Source: Desulfosporosinus acididurans | GTDB lineage: Bacteria; Bacillota; Desulfitobacteriia; Desulfitobacteriales; Desulfitobacteriaceae | Reading direction: 5' to 3' | Length of the DNA: 64,000 nt | Assembly (NCBI RefSeq): GCF_001029285.1 | Contig: NZ_LDZY01000017.1 | Span: 1-64,000 of the forward strand | In this document: positions 35,556 to 43,553 of the stretch, one piece after another | Numbering within the stretch: position 1 is the first letter of the stretch | How the letters are laid out: every line of letters begins with the position of its first letter | Notes under the pieces: generated by a model | Databases searched by the model: none | Seen by the model: only the letters and a program-made list of their open reading frames with translations | Told to the model about the DNA's origin: nothing | Translations under genes and position numbers: made by a program

Positions 35556-36362
35556 TCACTTGTGAGCAATCAAATAAATGCGATTAAACACAATTGGCAC
35601 CATGCCATCTTCCCTAGCCTGCTCACTGAGGGCTTCTCTAAAAAGCTCTCTGAACTTCTCTACGTAATCCAACGATAACGACACTTGATAATAATCCTGG
35701 TTTAAGTACCCATTTTCTGCTCCTGATTGATAAATCTGAAATGCTTTATTTACACTATAAAGAGTTTCTTCCTGCACAATCTGACAATGACTAACTCTAA
35801 AACCATTACGTTCAAATAGTCTTGCATAGTCCTTAGCGTCTTCCAAGAAAAGCCAAGGACTTCTGTAGTCAGAAAATACCCCACTTGTTACGGGGTTGCT
35901 CCGAATCTTCTCCTCCGCTGCCACAAAGTTGGTACAAAAATTTCTAGTTGCAGGTGCCTGGATACCCATGCGACCACCTTGCTTCAGAGCTTTGAAACAT
36001 CGTTTTAAAACTACATCAGGATCTCTAAACCATTGGAAAGCGGAATTAGAGAAAATTACATCAAATTCTGAACTGAATTCAAAATCAGCAGCATCTCGTA
36101 CAGCAAAAGTTACATTGTCAGATGCTGTTCCGCTTTGGCGGGCTTTCTCAATCATGCCCGGTGCCACATCGATTCCAACCACTCGCCCCTTGGTCATCTT
36201 GGCAATCTCCGTTGATATATTGCCAGGCCCACATCCCAAATCAAGAACATCATCGCCATTTTTAATAGACAATAGATCCAGTAGAACTTTGGAAGCTGAC
36301 TTTTGTACGAGAGCCGTTTTTTCATAAACATCTGCTGCTTTACTAAAATTAATTCTAGACAT
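35556..36362 (-). CDS. class I SAM-dependent methyltransferase (BioC/Tam-like)
   Basis: The 268-residue enzyme has motif I VLDLGCGPGNISTEIA, VVGIDVAPGMIEKAR, FDVIFSNSAFQWFRDPD and LKQGGRMGIQAPA. The NSAFQWF segment is typical of trans-aconitate methyltransferase and BioC. No biotin genes are near, so a small acid or other metabolite is likely. It lies 69 bases ahead of the second methyltransferase and 123 after the regulator. Confidence 0.85.
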   Translation of the reverse strand: MSRINFSKAADVYEKTALVQKSASKVLLDLLSIKNGDDVLDLGCGPGNISTEIAKMTKGRVVGIDVAPGMIEKARQSGTASDNVTFAVRDAADFEFSSEFDVIFSNSAFQWFRDPDVVLKRCFKALKQGGRMGIQAPATRNFCTNFVAAEEKIRSNPVTSGVFSDYRSPWLFLEDAKDYARLFERNGFRVSHCQIVQEETLYSVNKAFQIYQSGAENGYLNQDYYQVSLSLDYVEKFRELFREALSEQAREDGMVPIVFNRIYLIAHK

Positions 36363-36485
36363 TTTATCCCCTCCCTAAATAGTGTTAAGAATGAAACTTT
36401 GTTTACCTGCAGGAAACAAAGCGGGCAAAAATAATGAACTAATTCTCCTTGCAAACAGTATTCAATACTCTTGCAGATTAGCTTA

Positions 36486-37034
36486 TTAGAGGCTGAGAAT
36501 CGAAATATAGGTAACCTTCTCTCCTTGCATCGGGATTGCGCCATGTGGTACATCAGCATAAAAGTACAGCGAATCTCCAGCTTCCACAAAATATTCTTCA
36601 TTTCCATATACATACTTCATTTTACCGGTTAGAACATAAATAAATTCTTGCCCAGGATGGTCATAAAGCTTAAGCTCATGACTAACTTGGTTATCTATTG
36701 TAACTAGTATTGGTTCAAACTTTTGCTGTGGAAAACCCTGCACGAGACTTTCCATCATTTGACCGTCAACTTTACTCATAGGTCTTTGCGATTTCTGATT
36801 CCCTCGCACAATTTCAATATGCCGTGCTTCAGCAGCTCTAAAAAGCTCACTTAAAGAAACATCAAGGGCACGGGTTATTCTCATCAAAGTACTAAGGGGC
36901 GGCGACACCTTATTGTTCTCAATTTTAGACAATAGACTTTTAGTAAAACCAGTACGCTTCGCTAATTCGTCCAATGTCAACTGTTTTTCCAGCCGAACTT
37001 GTTTTAGTTGTTTGCTAATAAATAAATCTTCCAT
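36486..37034 (-). CDS. XRE-cupin transcriptional regulator
   Basis: The 182-residue protein has an N-terminal Cro/C1-type helix-turn-helix (LTLDELAKRTGFTKSLLSKIENNKVSPPLSTLMRI) and a C-terminal cupin (HPGQEFIYVLTGKMKYVYGNEEYFVEAGDSLYFYADVPHG), which binds the small-molecule signal. It heads the methyltransferase genes, so it probably controls them. ATG 37034 is slightly preferred over GTG 37043. Confidence 0.85.
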   Translation of the reverse strand: MEDLFISKQLKQVRLEKQLTLDELAKRTGFTKSLLSKIENNKVSPPLSTLMRITRALDVSLSELFRAAEARHIEIVRGNQKSQRPMSKVDGQMMESLVQGFPQQKFEPILVTIDNQVSHELKLYDHPGQEFIYVLTGKMKYVYGNEEYFVEAGDSLYFYADVPHGAIPMQGEKVTYISILSL

Positions 37035-37404
37035 AACTGTCACTATCCTTAAACGTCTCTAAATCAAGATTCATATGACTATTCCAATTGTTTACTTTAC
37101 AGAAACATTATATCCTTGCAGTCAACTCATTGTCAATACATTATTTCGCATAAGATAATTGACTCTCCTTATAGTCAAACTGCTGCTTGAAATCAGAGAA
37201 AAGAATTCATAAAGTGAACTCGTTCGGCCAAAGCTGAACATCGGGGCTTCAGATACAATAATGTCCAGTGGACATTATTGCAGCCGCCTTTCCCAAAAGG
37301 AATACTTAGCGGCGAAAGAGGACTCTACCCCACTTGAAGTTAACGACGGACCCCCCACTTATAGGAGTGGGGGGGCTTAAACTGGATCAAAAATGTATTT
37401 ACCC
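37035..37404. other. 370-base gap holding repeat copy D
   Basis: It contains a reversed near-full copy of the dispersed repeat and the presumed promoter of the XRE-cupin gene. It has no terminator besides the repeat's own hairpins. Confidence 0.5.
37212..37388 (-). repeat. dispersed hairpin repeat, copy D (full, reversed)
   Basis: It runs in reverse from AGTGAACTCGTTCGGCC to CTTAAACTGGAT. The central palindrome AATAATGTCCA is intact, and so is the end hairpin CCCCCCACTTATAGGAGTGGGG. It lies just beyond the stop of the EamA gene and may serve as its terminator. Confidence 0.88.
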
Positions 37405-38307
37405 TTAATGGCTCAAATGATGGTTTAAAGGATAGGGCTTTTTTAATTTATCTAATTTAAGCAGCAAACCTCCGCATATAATAAGCAACCCTCCAAGCAG
37501 TTGTTCGCTAGTTAGTGTTTCTCCTAAAAGGAAACTAGCTAATAAGGTCGTTATTGCAGGTTCTATAGTGCTTAAGATAGAAGCTCGGCTTGCACCTAAA
37601 AGGGATAGACCTTTTTGATAACAAAAAAGAGGAATGCCTGTACATAACATGGCTGTCCCAAGGCCTACAGTCCAAAGAGCCAACTGGGAGTGACACGAAA
37701 TGACATTGATTGGAGGATAAATAGCAATAGTAGCAAATAAACAAATGATGGTTGTACAAACGGATACGGTAAATGGACTCGACTTTTCGGAAAGATACTG
37801 ACCATTGATATTGTATAGAGCATAAAATAGGGCGGATACAACAGCATAAAAAAGGCCCGACATACTGATTTTTTGCCCAGACATGTTTGTAACATCTATA
37901 ACCAGCAAGCAACCGAAAAAGGCAATAAGCAAAGTTGCTCCCTTAACGAATGATATTTTCTCTTTAAAAATTAAGGCAGACATAAGTACAACCATTAGAG
38001 GGTAAGTATAAAGCAATATATTTGTAATGATGACAGACATATGCTTAATGGATAAAAAATATGTATATGAGCATCCAAAAAAGAGAAAGCCCTGGAGGGC
38101 TAATTGGATAAAAGAAGATTTAGTTATTTTGAAGCCCTTTTTTCTACTGACAAATAGGATAAAAACCATTAAGCTGCTGGCTATGAAAAATCGCGAGAAT
38201 AACATGACATCTATGGTTAGACCCATGTTAAACCCCCATTTTATGAATATGGGTAAAGCACCATAGCCTATAGCAGCTAAAATAATTAACAGATAGCCAT
38301 TTAGCAT
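37405..38307 (-). CDS. EamA/DMT family transporter
   Basis: The 300-residue protein has ten predicted helices in two EamA repeats: the first begins LAAIGYGALPIFIKWG, the second begins GLFYAVVSALFYALYNINGQYLS. A typical late element is SILSTIEPAITTLLASFLLGETLTSEQLLGG. The family exports or imports amino acids, nucleosides or drugs. Ligand is unknown. It is a single gene. Confidence 0.82.
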   Translation of the reverse strand: MLNGYLLIILAAIGYGALPIFIKWGFNMGLTIDVMLFSRFFIASSLMVFILFVSRKKGFKITKSSFIQLALQGFLFFGCSYTYFLSIKHMSVIITNILLYTYPLMVVLMSALIFKEKISFVKGATLLIAFFGCLLVIDVTNMSGQKISMSGLFYAVVSALFYALYNINGQYLSEKSSPFTVSVCTTIICLFATIAIYPPINVISCHSQLALWTVGLGTAMLCTGIPLFCYQKGLSLLGASRASILSTIEPAITTLLASFLLGETLTSEQLLGGLLIICGGLLLKLDKLKKPYPLNHHLSH

Positions 38308-38459
38308 TTCATTGTTTCACTTCTCCCAACACATTTTACACGATACTTAAAATTATAAGTAACGAGCCGACTATTTACCAATACCTAATGATTATATCGG
38401 GTATACACAAAATATTAGTAAGTTTACGTGCAGCAAAAAAGTGAAAACCAGAAATGCTA

Positions 38460-39377
38460 TTATGCTTTCCCACTCAAATAAGACGCAACTTGAATCCCGG
38501 CAATTGCTCCGTCAGAAACGGCTGTAGCTATTTGTCTCACCTGCTTTTTACATATATCGCCCACAGCATAGACACCAGGGATATTAGTTTGCATTCTCTC
38601 ATTTGCAACAATATATCCATTCTCTTTATTAACCGTAGGATACATTAGTGAATTAGGTGTTGACCCGGCATAGATAAACACATAACTATTCGCAGCTTCT
38701 ATGATTTCAGTCTCATTAGTATTTATATCTGTAATCTCCAATTTTTCAATACTCATACTCCCTCTAATATTGGTAAGTCTGGAATGCAGACGAATTTTCA
38801 TATTCAAAGTATTTTCTGCTTTTGATGTAAACTCTATTACGGCTCCTAATTTTTCCTCAAAATGGATGATGTTAACTTGTTTTGCCAACGTTGACAGAAA
38901 CAAGGCTTCTTTTAAAGCACCATCCGAGCCACCCACAACAAAAATTTCCTTTTCCTTATATAGACTTAAATCATCTGACAAATTATAAGCTACTCCTTTA
39001 CCAATAAATTCTTGCTCCCCTGGTATACCAAGAGATCTAGGAGTAGTACCGTTGGCAATAATCACTGATTTGGTTTGGTAAATACTTTTATTTGTTTCAA
39101 TTTCTTTGATCTCCGCTTCAAAATTTACAGCAGTTACTTCCTCGAATTTAAAAACTACCCCTGCTTTAATAGCTTGGTTATACATTCTCGTCGCAAAGGT
39201 CTTACCAGTTTCATTTTCTGTAATCCCAGAATAATGGGTAACGTTTGAGACTTGTCGGATAGTTCCACCCACTTGGTTTTTTTCTATAACCAATGTCTGC
39301 AGCCCTCTGCTAACAGCATAAATCGAGGCGCTAATACCTGCTGGGCCCGCACCTATGATAATCAAATCATAAATCAT
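38460..39377 (-). CDS. thioredoxin-reductase-like flavoprotein lacking the CxxC
   Basis: The 305-residue protein has FAD motif IIGAGPAGISASIYA, pyridine-nucleotide motif FVVGGSDGALKEALFL, and TNIPGVYAVGDIC. The redox site that reads CATC in true reductases reads YNLSDD here, so it cannot reduce thioredoxin by the normal route. It resembles the CxxC-less TrxR-like group, which includes ferredoxin-NADP or ferredoxin-linked flavoproteins. ATG 39377 behind GGGAG is preferred to TTG 39386. The partner is unknown. Confidence 0.8.
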   Translation of the reverse strand: MIYDLIIIGAGPAGISASIYAVSRGLQTLVIEKNQVGGTIRQVSNVTHYSGITENETGKTFATRMYNQAIKAGVVFKFEEVTAVNFEAEIKEIETNKSIYQTKSVIIANGTTPRSLGIPGEQEFIGKGVAYNLSDDLSLYKEKEIFVVGGSDGALKEALFLSTLAKQVNIIHFEEKLGAVIEFTSKAENTLNMKIRLHSRLTNIRGSMSIEKLEITDINTNETEIIEAANSYVFIYAGSTPNSLMYPTVNKENGYIVANERMQTNIPGVYAVGDICKKQVRQIATAVSDGAIAGIQVASYLSGKA

Positions 39378-39551
39378 AGTTTTCAACTCCCTTATTTTTA
39401 CTTATTTTTCGGAATCACCGGCTCGATATTTTTGAATTCGATGTAAAAAATATTAATGATCATTCTTATAAATTAGCTTTACCCCTTAAACTAAAATACT
39501 ATTCTTCCGTAAGAGTAAACCGAAAACACCACCTATGGATTCCGTTGCTGA

Positions 39552-39590
39552 AAAGATGCCGCCCCATTTCAGTATAGGGCGGCATCAGTA
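39552..39590 (-). terminator. terminator of the flavin-binding NimA-like gene
   Basis: The 10-bp stem GATGCCGCCC / GGGCGGCATC has a 12-base loop, and TTTTC follows on the minus strand. It starts about 30 bases after the 39616 stop. Confidence 0.85.
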
Positions 39591-39615
39591 AAATAATTGG
39601 AAGCAGACAAGCTTA

Positions 39616-40104
39616 TCACTCTTTGTATTTTGCAATTTCTTTTGCGGCCTTGCCAGTCATATGCTCGATCTTGACCTCTACCACACAGACTCTACTCCAG
39701 TCTTTCTCGATTTCCTTCTGCCCTTCCTGCATATAGTCCGGGGAATACTTTCCGACAAGACTTTCAAGAGCAGCTCTCCTATCAATATCTTCCGTTAGAA
39801 TCCTAGCTCTGCCAAAAGCGACAACACTGCGAAAATGAGTCGTGAAGGTTTCCTGAATGACCTCATCCTTATCGATGACGCAGAAGGACACCTTATCATT
39901 GCGCTTGATTGCATCGATCTTGTGACCTTCCTTTGCGCAGTGGAAATAAAGATTACCATCTATATAAGCGTAGCTAATCGGAATTCCGTACGGATAGCCG
40001 TCATCGCCCGTTACAGACAACACACCTGCCGAGTGAGCCTTAATAATCTCACTTGTTTCTTCTTCGGACAATAGTTGTTTCTTTCTTCTCATTTCTCTAA
40101 ACAT
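39616..40104 (-). CDS. pyridoxamine 5'-phosphate oxidase-like flavin protein (NimA type)
   Basis: The 162-residue split-barrel flavin protein has FREMRRKKQLLSEEE, GVLSVTGDDGYPYGIPISYAYIDGNLYFH and HKIDAIKRNDKVSFCVI. This order is typical of the NimA-like nitroimidazole reductase group. It would bind FMN or F420 and reduce small nitro or other compounds. ATG 40104 follows GAGGTG. It is a single gene with its own terminator. Confidence 0.82.
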   Translation of the reverse strand: MFREMRRKKQLLSEEETSEIIKAHSAGVLSVTGDDGYPYGIPISYAYIDGNLYFHCAKEGHKIDAIKRNDKVSFCVIDKDEVIQETFTTHFRSVVAFGRARILTEDIDRRAALESLVGKYSPDYMQEGQKEIEKDWSRVCVVEVKIEHMTGKAAKEIAKYKE

Positions 40105-40615
40105 TAAGCACACCTCATTTTCTTCTTGTTTACTTAGATATTACATAGTAGTTATCGTTGTAATCGGCAATAATAGGCAGAAACTCTTCGTTATAAGATT
40201 GGCTACGGCTATCCCAAGTGCCGTATCGATTCTTAAAAATGGAACATCCAGGTTAAACAGTTTCTTGTTCTATATTATGAAAAAAGAGCAGTTAAGTCAT
40301 TTTGTGTTTTACTGTATGGAATGTTATGCAAATATTGTCGTATATTCTATCACACTTTAAGTATCATGTCGAATATTTGTGAAAAAATAAACTTTTTGAT
40401 AATTTGCGCAAAAACAGTTAAAATTTATATATAACTTCTATTCACGAAATTCTTAATTTAATCCTAAAGGGGGGATCCGATCTTTAACTAAGGTATTTCA
40501 TGACGTAGTAAGTGGCAGACCTCCATGTTCGGGGCGAAACGAGAAACTAATCGCAATCGCACTAATATTCTAACTAACTATTTTGAAAAGCTTGATAAGA
40601 AGGAAGGGGTTTTCG
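40105..40615. other. 510-base region with the lctP promoter and a long leader
   Basis: It holds the start region of the NimA-like gene and, for lctP, a promoter at 40396-40424 with a leader of about 185 bases. The leader contains a GC-richer stretch (about 40470-40560) that may fold, but I could not match a known riboswitch. Confidence 0.45.
40396..40424 (+). promoter_or_regulatory. candidate lctP promoter
   Basis: -35 TTGATA (40396-40401) and -10 TAAAAT (40419-40424) have an exact 17-base spacer. Transcription from here would give a leader of roughly 185 bases. Confidence 0.5.
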
Positions 40616-42277
40616 ATGCCTTGGACACAGAATTATTCAGCATTAGCCGGTAGTATTGGTTTTACTTCACTCGCTGTCGCAGTACCTATCCTCTATCTAT
40701 TTTGGGCTTTAGCTGTTAAAAAAATGACGGGTCACATTGCTGGTGTAACCACTCTTATATTAACTATTCTAGATGTTGTTATCGTTTACAAAATGCCCGT
40801 TTCAATGGCGATTTCCGCCAGCATCTTGGGAGTTTTCAACGGACTCTTTCCGATTGCCTGGATTGTTTTTTCGGCTGTATTTCTCTATAATTTGGTCGTT
40901 GAAGCTGGGCAATTCGATGTCATTAAATCATCAATCGCATCACTCTCGGATGACCGTCGACTTCAAACCTTGTTAATTGCTTTTTCCTTTGGTGCCTTCC
41001 TGGAAGGTGCAGCAGGTTTTGGTGCACCGGTTGCTATTGCTGGAGCTATCCTTATAGGTTTAGGGTTTGAACCTCTATATGCTGCCGGCCTCTGCTTAAT
41101 CGCAGATACCGCCCCTGTTGCATTCGGTGGCATTGGCAGCCCAATCATTGCCGCAGGTTCAGTTACAGGAATAAGCGCCAATGTTATTTCCCAAGCAGTT
41201 GGACGCCAATTGCCATTCCTTTCTATTTTAGTTCCAATGTACCTTATCATTGTCTTGGCTGGATGGAAGAAGACCGTTGAAGTGCTTCCAGCTGTTCTTA
41301 TAGCGGGTGGTTCCTTTGCTATAACACAATTTTTCTCCTCTAATTATTTAGGAGCTTATCTTCCAGACATCATCTCTTCTCTTGTATCTCTTGTCTGCAC
41401 AGCAGCTTTCCTCAAAGTTTGGAAGCCAAAAACTATTTGGCGTTTCCCGCATGAAAAAGATACTAAATCAGATACCGCTGTCAAATATACTGGAGCTCAA
41501 ATTTTAAAAGCTTGGACACCGTTTATTATCTTAACCATCTTTGTTGGTATTTGGGGAGTACCTGCTTTCAAAGATTTTGTAGCTAAAGACCTGAGATGGT
41601 TTATCAACATTAAACATTGGCCTGGTCTTGATGGCTTAATTTATAAAGCAGCACCGATTGTTCCCAAACCTACTCTTTATCCTGCGAACTATGAATGGGA
41701 TTTCTTCTCTGCCGCAGGAACAGCTATTCTTTTAGCTGCTATCATTTCTTCCTTTGTCCTCGGACTGAAGCCATCAAAGACAATCAAGGTTTTTGGAGCG
41801 ACATTCAAGCAACTTCTCTATCCGATTATTATGATGGGTTCCGTATTAGGAATCGCTTATCTGGCAAACTACTCTGGAATGTCCTTTACACTTGGTTTAC
41901 TGTTCGCTTCCACCGGAAAAATCTTTCCGTTCCTGTCTCCTATCTTGGGATGGTTGGGTGTATTCTTAACCGGTTCGGACACATCTTCCAACGCCTTGTT
42001 TGGCAAACTGCAAATGACAACTGCTTCGCAGTTAGGCTTAAACCCAGTCCTGGCAGTTTCCGCCAACAGTTCCGGAGGTGTTATGGGTAAAATGATTTCG
42101 CCCCAATCTTTGGCTGTTGCAGCAGCTGGTACCAATCAAGTGGGTAAAGAATCAAGTTTGTTCCGTTTCACCTTTAAACACTCTCTCGGATTTGTGGTGG
42201 TTGTCGGCATAATCATTCTACTTCAGGCCTACGTTTTCCCCGGTATGTTACCCCACGTGACGCTTGCACTTCAATAA
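40616..42277 (+). CDS. lctP: L-lactate permease (LctP/LldP family)
   Basis: The 553-residue protein has about twelve to fourteen membrane helices. Family landmarks are FSFGAFLEGAAGFGAPVAI, PVAFGGIGSPIIAAG and LTGSDTSSNALFGKLQ. It takes up lactate with protons, a usual carbon and electron source for a sulfate reducer or fermenter. ATG 40616 behind GAAGGAAGGGG is preferred to the frame start 11 codons earlier. No lactate dehydrogenase is nearby. Confidence 0.92.
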   Translation: MPWTQNYSALAGSIGFTSLAVAVPILYLFWALAVKKMTGHIAGVTTLILTILDVVIVYKMPVSMAISASILGVFNGLFPIAWIVFSAVFLYNLVVEAGQFDVIKSSIASLSDDRRLQTLLIAFSFGAFLEGAAGFGAPVAIAGAILIGLGFEPLYAAGLCLIADTAPVAFGGIGSPIIAAGSVTGISANVISQAVGRQLPFLSILVPMYLIIVLAGWKKTVEVLPAVLIAGGSFAITQFFSSNYLGAYLPDIISSLVSLVCTAAFLKVWKPKTIWRFPHEKDTKSDTAVKYTGAQILKAWTPFIILTIFVGIWGVPAFKDFVAKDLRWFINIKHWPGLDGLIYKAAPIVPKPTLYPANYEWDFFSAAGTAILLAAIISSFVLGLKPSKTIKVFGATFKQLLYPIIMMGSVLGIAYLANYSGMSFTLGLLFASTGKIFPFLSPILGWLGVFLTGSDTSSNALFGKLQMTTASQLGLNPVLAVSANSSGGVMGKMISPQSLAVAAAGTNQVGKESSLFRFTFKHSLGFVVVVGIIILLQAYVFPGMLPHVTLALQ

Positions 42278-42290
42278 CATTCAATTCGCC

Positions 42291-42328
42291 TAAGAAGACT
42301 GTTCTTTTTGATAGGACAGTCTTCTTTA
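42291..42328 (+). terminator. terminator of lctP
   Basis: AAGAAGACTGT and ACAGTCTTCTT form an 11-bp stem 14 bases after the stop, followed by TAAATTT. Confidence 0.8.
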
Positions 42329-42466
42329 AATTTGATAAAAAGCAAATAAATTACAGGACCATGGTTAAAGCTAGACATTACCCATCATTACTAGTTTTTC
42401 ACCCATTCCGTTAAGGGTGGAGCTTGAAGTTTAGTTTTACTTTATAAATCCAAAAATCAAAAAAGT

Positions 42467-42634
42467 CTAGTTTATAAACTATTTGTAAACTAGGCCGGTT
42501 GCACTACTTATTCCACATGTATCAAGCGCCCAATTACGATACATGCTTCAAAAAATTCCTTGTCATTATAAGATACCTACTGTATAACCACGTGTATTAT
42601 ATCGCAAAAATGTCATGAAATTTGTCGTAAAATT
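42467..42634. repeat. second repeat family, interrupted copy
   Basis: CTAGTTTATAAACTATTTGTAAACTAG then GCCGGTTGC (42467-42502) matches 48542-48577. Its tail, CGCAAAAATGTC-TGAAATTTGTCGTAAAA, comes only after about 95 unrelated bases, whereas in the 48-kb copy hairpin and tail adjoin. Confidence 0.6.
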
Positions 42635-42728
42635 GCACACGCTTTCCATGTCATCATTTGATGAAGCGTGGAATGTAAATTGATAATATTAGTATTTTAT
42701 AATATAATTAATTCAATAAACAACCACC

Positions 42729-42846
42729 TGTGAACTCATTCAGCTAAAGCTGAACATCGGGGCTTCAGAAGGAGGACTCTAACCCACTGAAGTTAACGAG
42801 GGGCCCACCCCCACTTATAGAAGTGGGAACCTTAAAAACTGGATAA
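42729..42846 (-). repeat. dispersed hairpin repeat, copy E (reversed, internally deleted)
   Basis: Both ends are present (TGAACTCATTCAGCTAAAGCTGAAC and CTTAAAAACTGGAT), but the central GC hairpin and the AATAATGTCC palindrome are missing. Its end abuts the ribosome site of the ArsR gene (AAAGGA), so it is the immediate upstream region of that gene. Confidence 0.8.
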
Positions 42847-42858
42847 AGGATGAACATC

Positions 42859-43164
42859 ATGAACCAAATAGAATTAAGTGCCAAAGTTTTAAAGGCGCTT
42901 GGCCATCCTATTCGTTATAAGATTGTCAAATTTTTGCTTGATGAAGCAAAATGCGTCTGTAAACTTACTGAAGATGTAGAATTTAGTCAATCTAACTTAT
43001 CACAGCACTTAAAGATCCTCAAAGAGGCCGGTGTACTCGTCAGCGAGAGAGTTGGTCTCAATGTTCATTACCGTATTAGCAGCGAAAAAGTAAAAGCAAT
43101 TATCGAACTAACGGATGATTTTGCTATTGCCCATATTAAGAGCATTCAAGAATCTATTACTTAA
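42859..43164 (+). CDS. ArsR family regulator
   Basis: The 101-residue winged-helix protein has ALGHPIRYKIVKFLL, a CVC pair in EAKCVCKLTED (alpha-3 metal or thiol site) and recognition helix FSQSNLSQHLKILKEAG. It may sense arsenite-like metalloids, a metal, or a redox signal. ATG 42859 has AAAGGA eight bases ahead. The redox-disulfide protein gene follows 13 bases later. Confidence 0.85.
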   Translation: MNQIELSAKVLKALGHPIRYKIVKFLLDEAKCVCKLTEDVEFSQSNLSQHLKILKEAGVLVSERVGLNVHYRISSEKVKAIIELTDDFAIAHIKSIQESIT

Positions 43165-43177
43165 GGAGGAACTGAAA

Positions 43178-43417
43178 ATGGAGATTAAAATCCTAGGCAG
43201 CGGTTGTGCCAACTGTAAGAAATTAGAGGCTAATGCCAGAGCAGCTATTGCAGAGATGGGAATCGAAGCCTCAATAACAAAAGTTGAGGATATTAAAGAA
43301 GTCATGAAGTATGGCGTCATGAGAACTCCGGGATTTGTGATTAACGAAAAGGTTAAATCCTATGGAAAAGTATTGTCTGCTGCAGAAATTAAGAAGTTAA
43401 TTCAAGCACAAGATTAA
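43178..43417 (+). CDS. thioredoxin-fold redox-active disulfide protein
   Basis: The 79-residue thioredoxin-like protein starts with MEIKILGSGCANCKKLEAN (CANC site) and has cis-Pro segment MRTPGFVINEKV. This small archaeal/bacterial family (MTH895 type) often pairs with an ArsR regulator and a permease; here the permease is absent. AAGGAGG precedes ATG 43178. Confidence 0.85.
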   Translation: MEIKILGSGCANCKKLEANARAAIAEMGIEASITKVEDIKEVMKYGVMRTPGFVINEKVKSYGKVLSAAEIKKLIQAQD

Positions 43418-43459
43418 GCAAAGGTTCCTTGCCTATCATTAACAATAATACTTTACTTT

Positions 43460-43490
43460 AAAACCGCCACCAAGGATGACGGTTTTTTTG
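43460..43490 (+). terminator. terminator of the arsR-redox pair
   Basis: AAAACCG with CGGTTTT plus CA/TG pairs forms a short stem, followed by TTTTTTTG. It lies about 45 bases after the stop. Confidence 0.75.
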
Positions 43491-43504
43491 TTCTTTTGCC
43501 TGGG

Positions 43505-43533
43505 TTAGCTATAGCTGAACGAGTTCTCTGGCT
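43505..43533 (+). repeat. dispersed hairpin repeat, copy H (right end only)
   Basis: Only the right-end hairpin and terminus remain: TTAGCTATAGCTGAACGAG, TTCTCTGGCT, matching copies C and F at that end. Confidence 0.55.
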
Positions 43534-43553
43534 TAAAATCCCCCTTTAACTTT

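Larger units (their letters stand above)
42278..42858. other. 580-base gap with terminator, second repeat family and repeat copy E
   Basis: In order: lctP terminator, a CTAGTTTATAAA palindrome repeat (42467-42506) with its tail separated (42601-42634), and the reversed shortened copy E of the dispersed repeat (42729-42846). No gene is seen. Confidence 0.6.

Noticed and set aside
40470-40560. Possible structured leader of lctP
   Set aside because: No base-paired core resembling a known riboswitch could be traced by eye; it is left as part of the leader.
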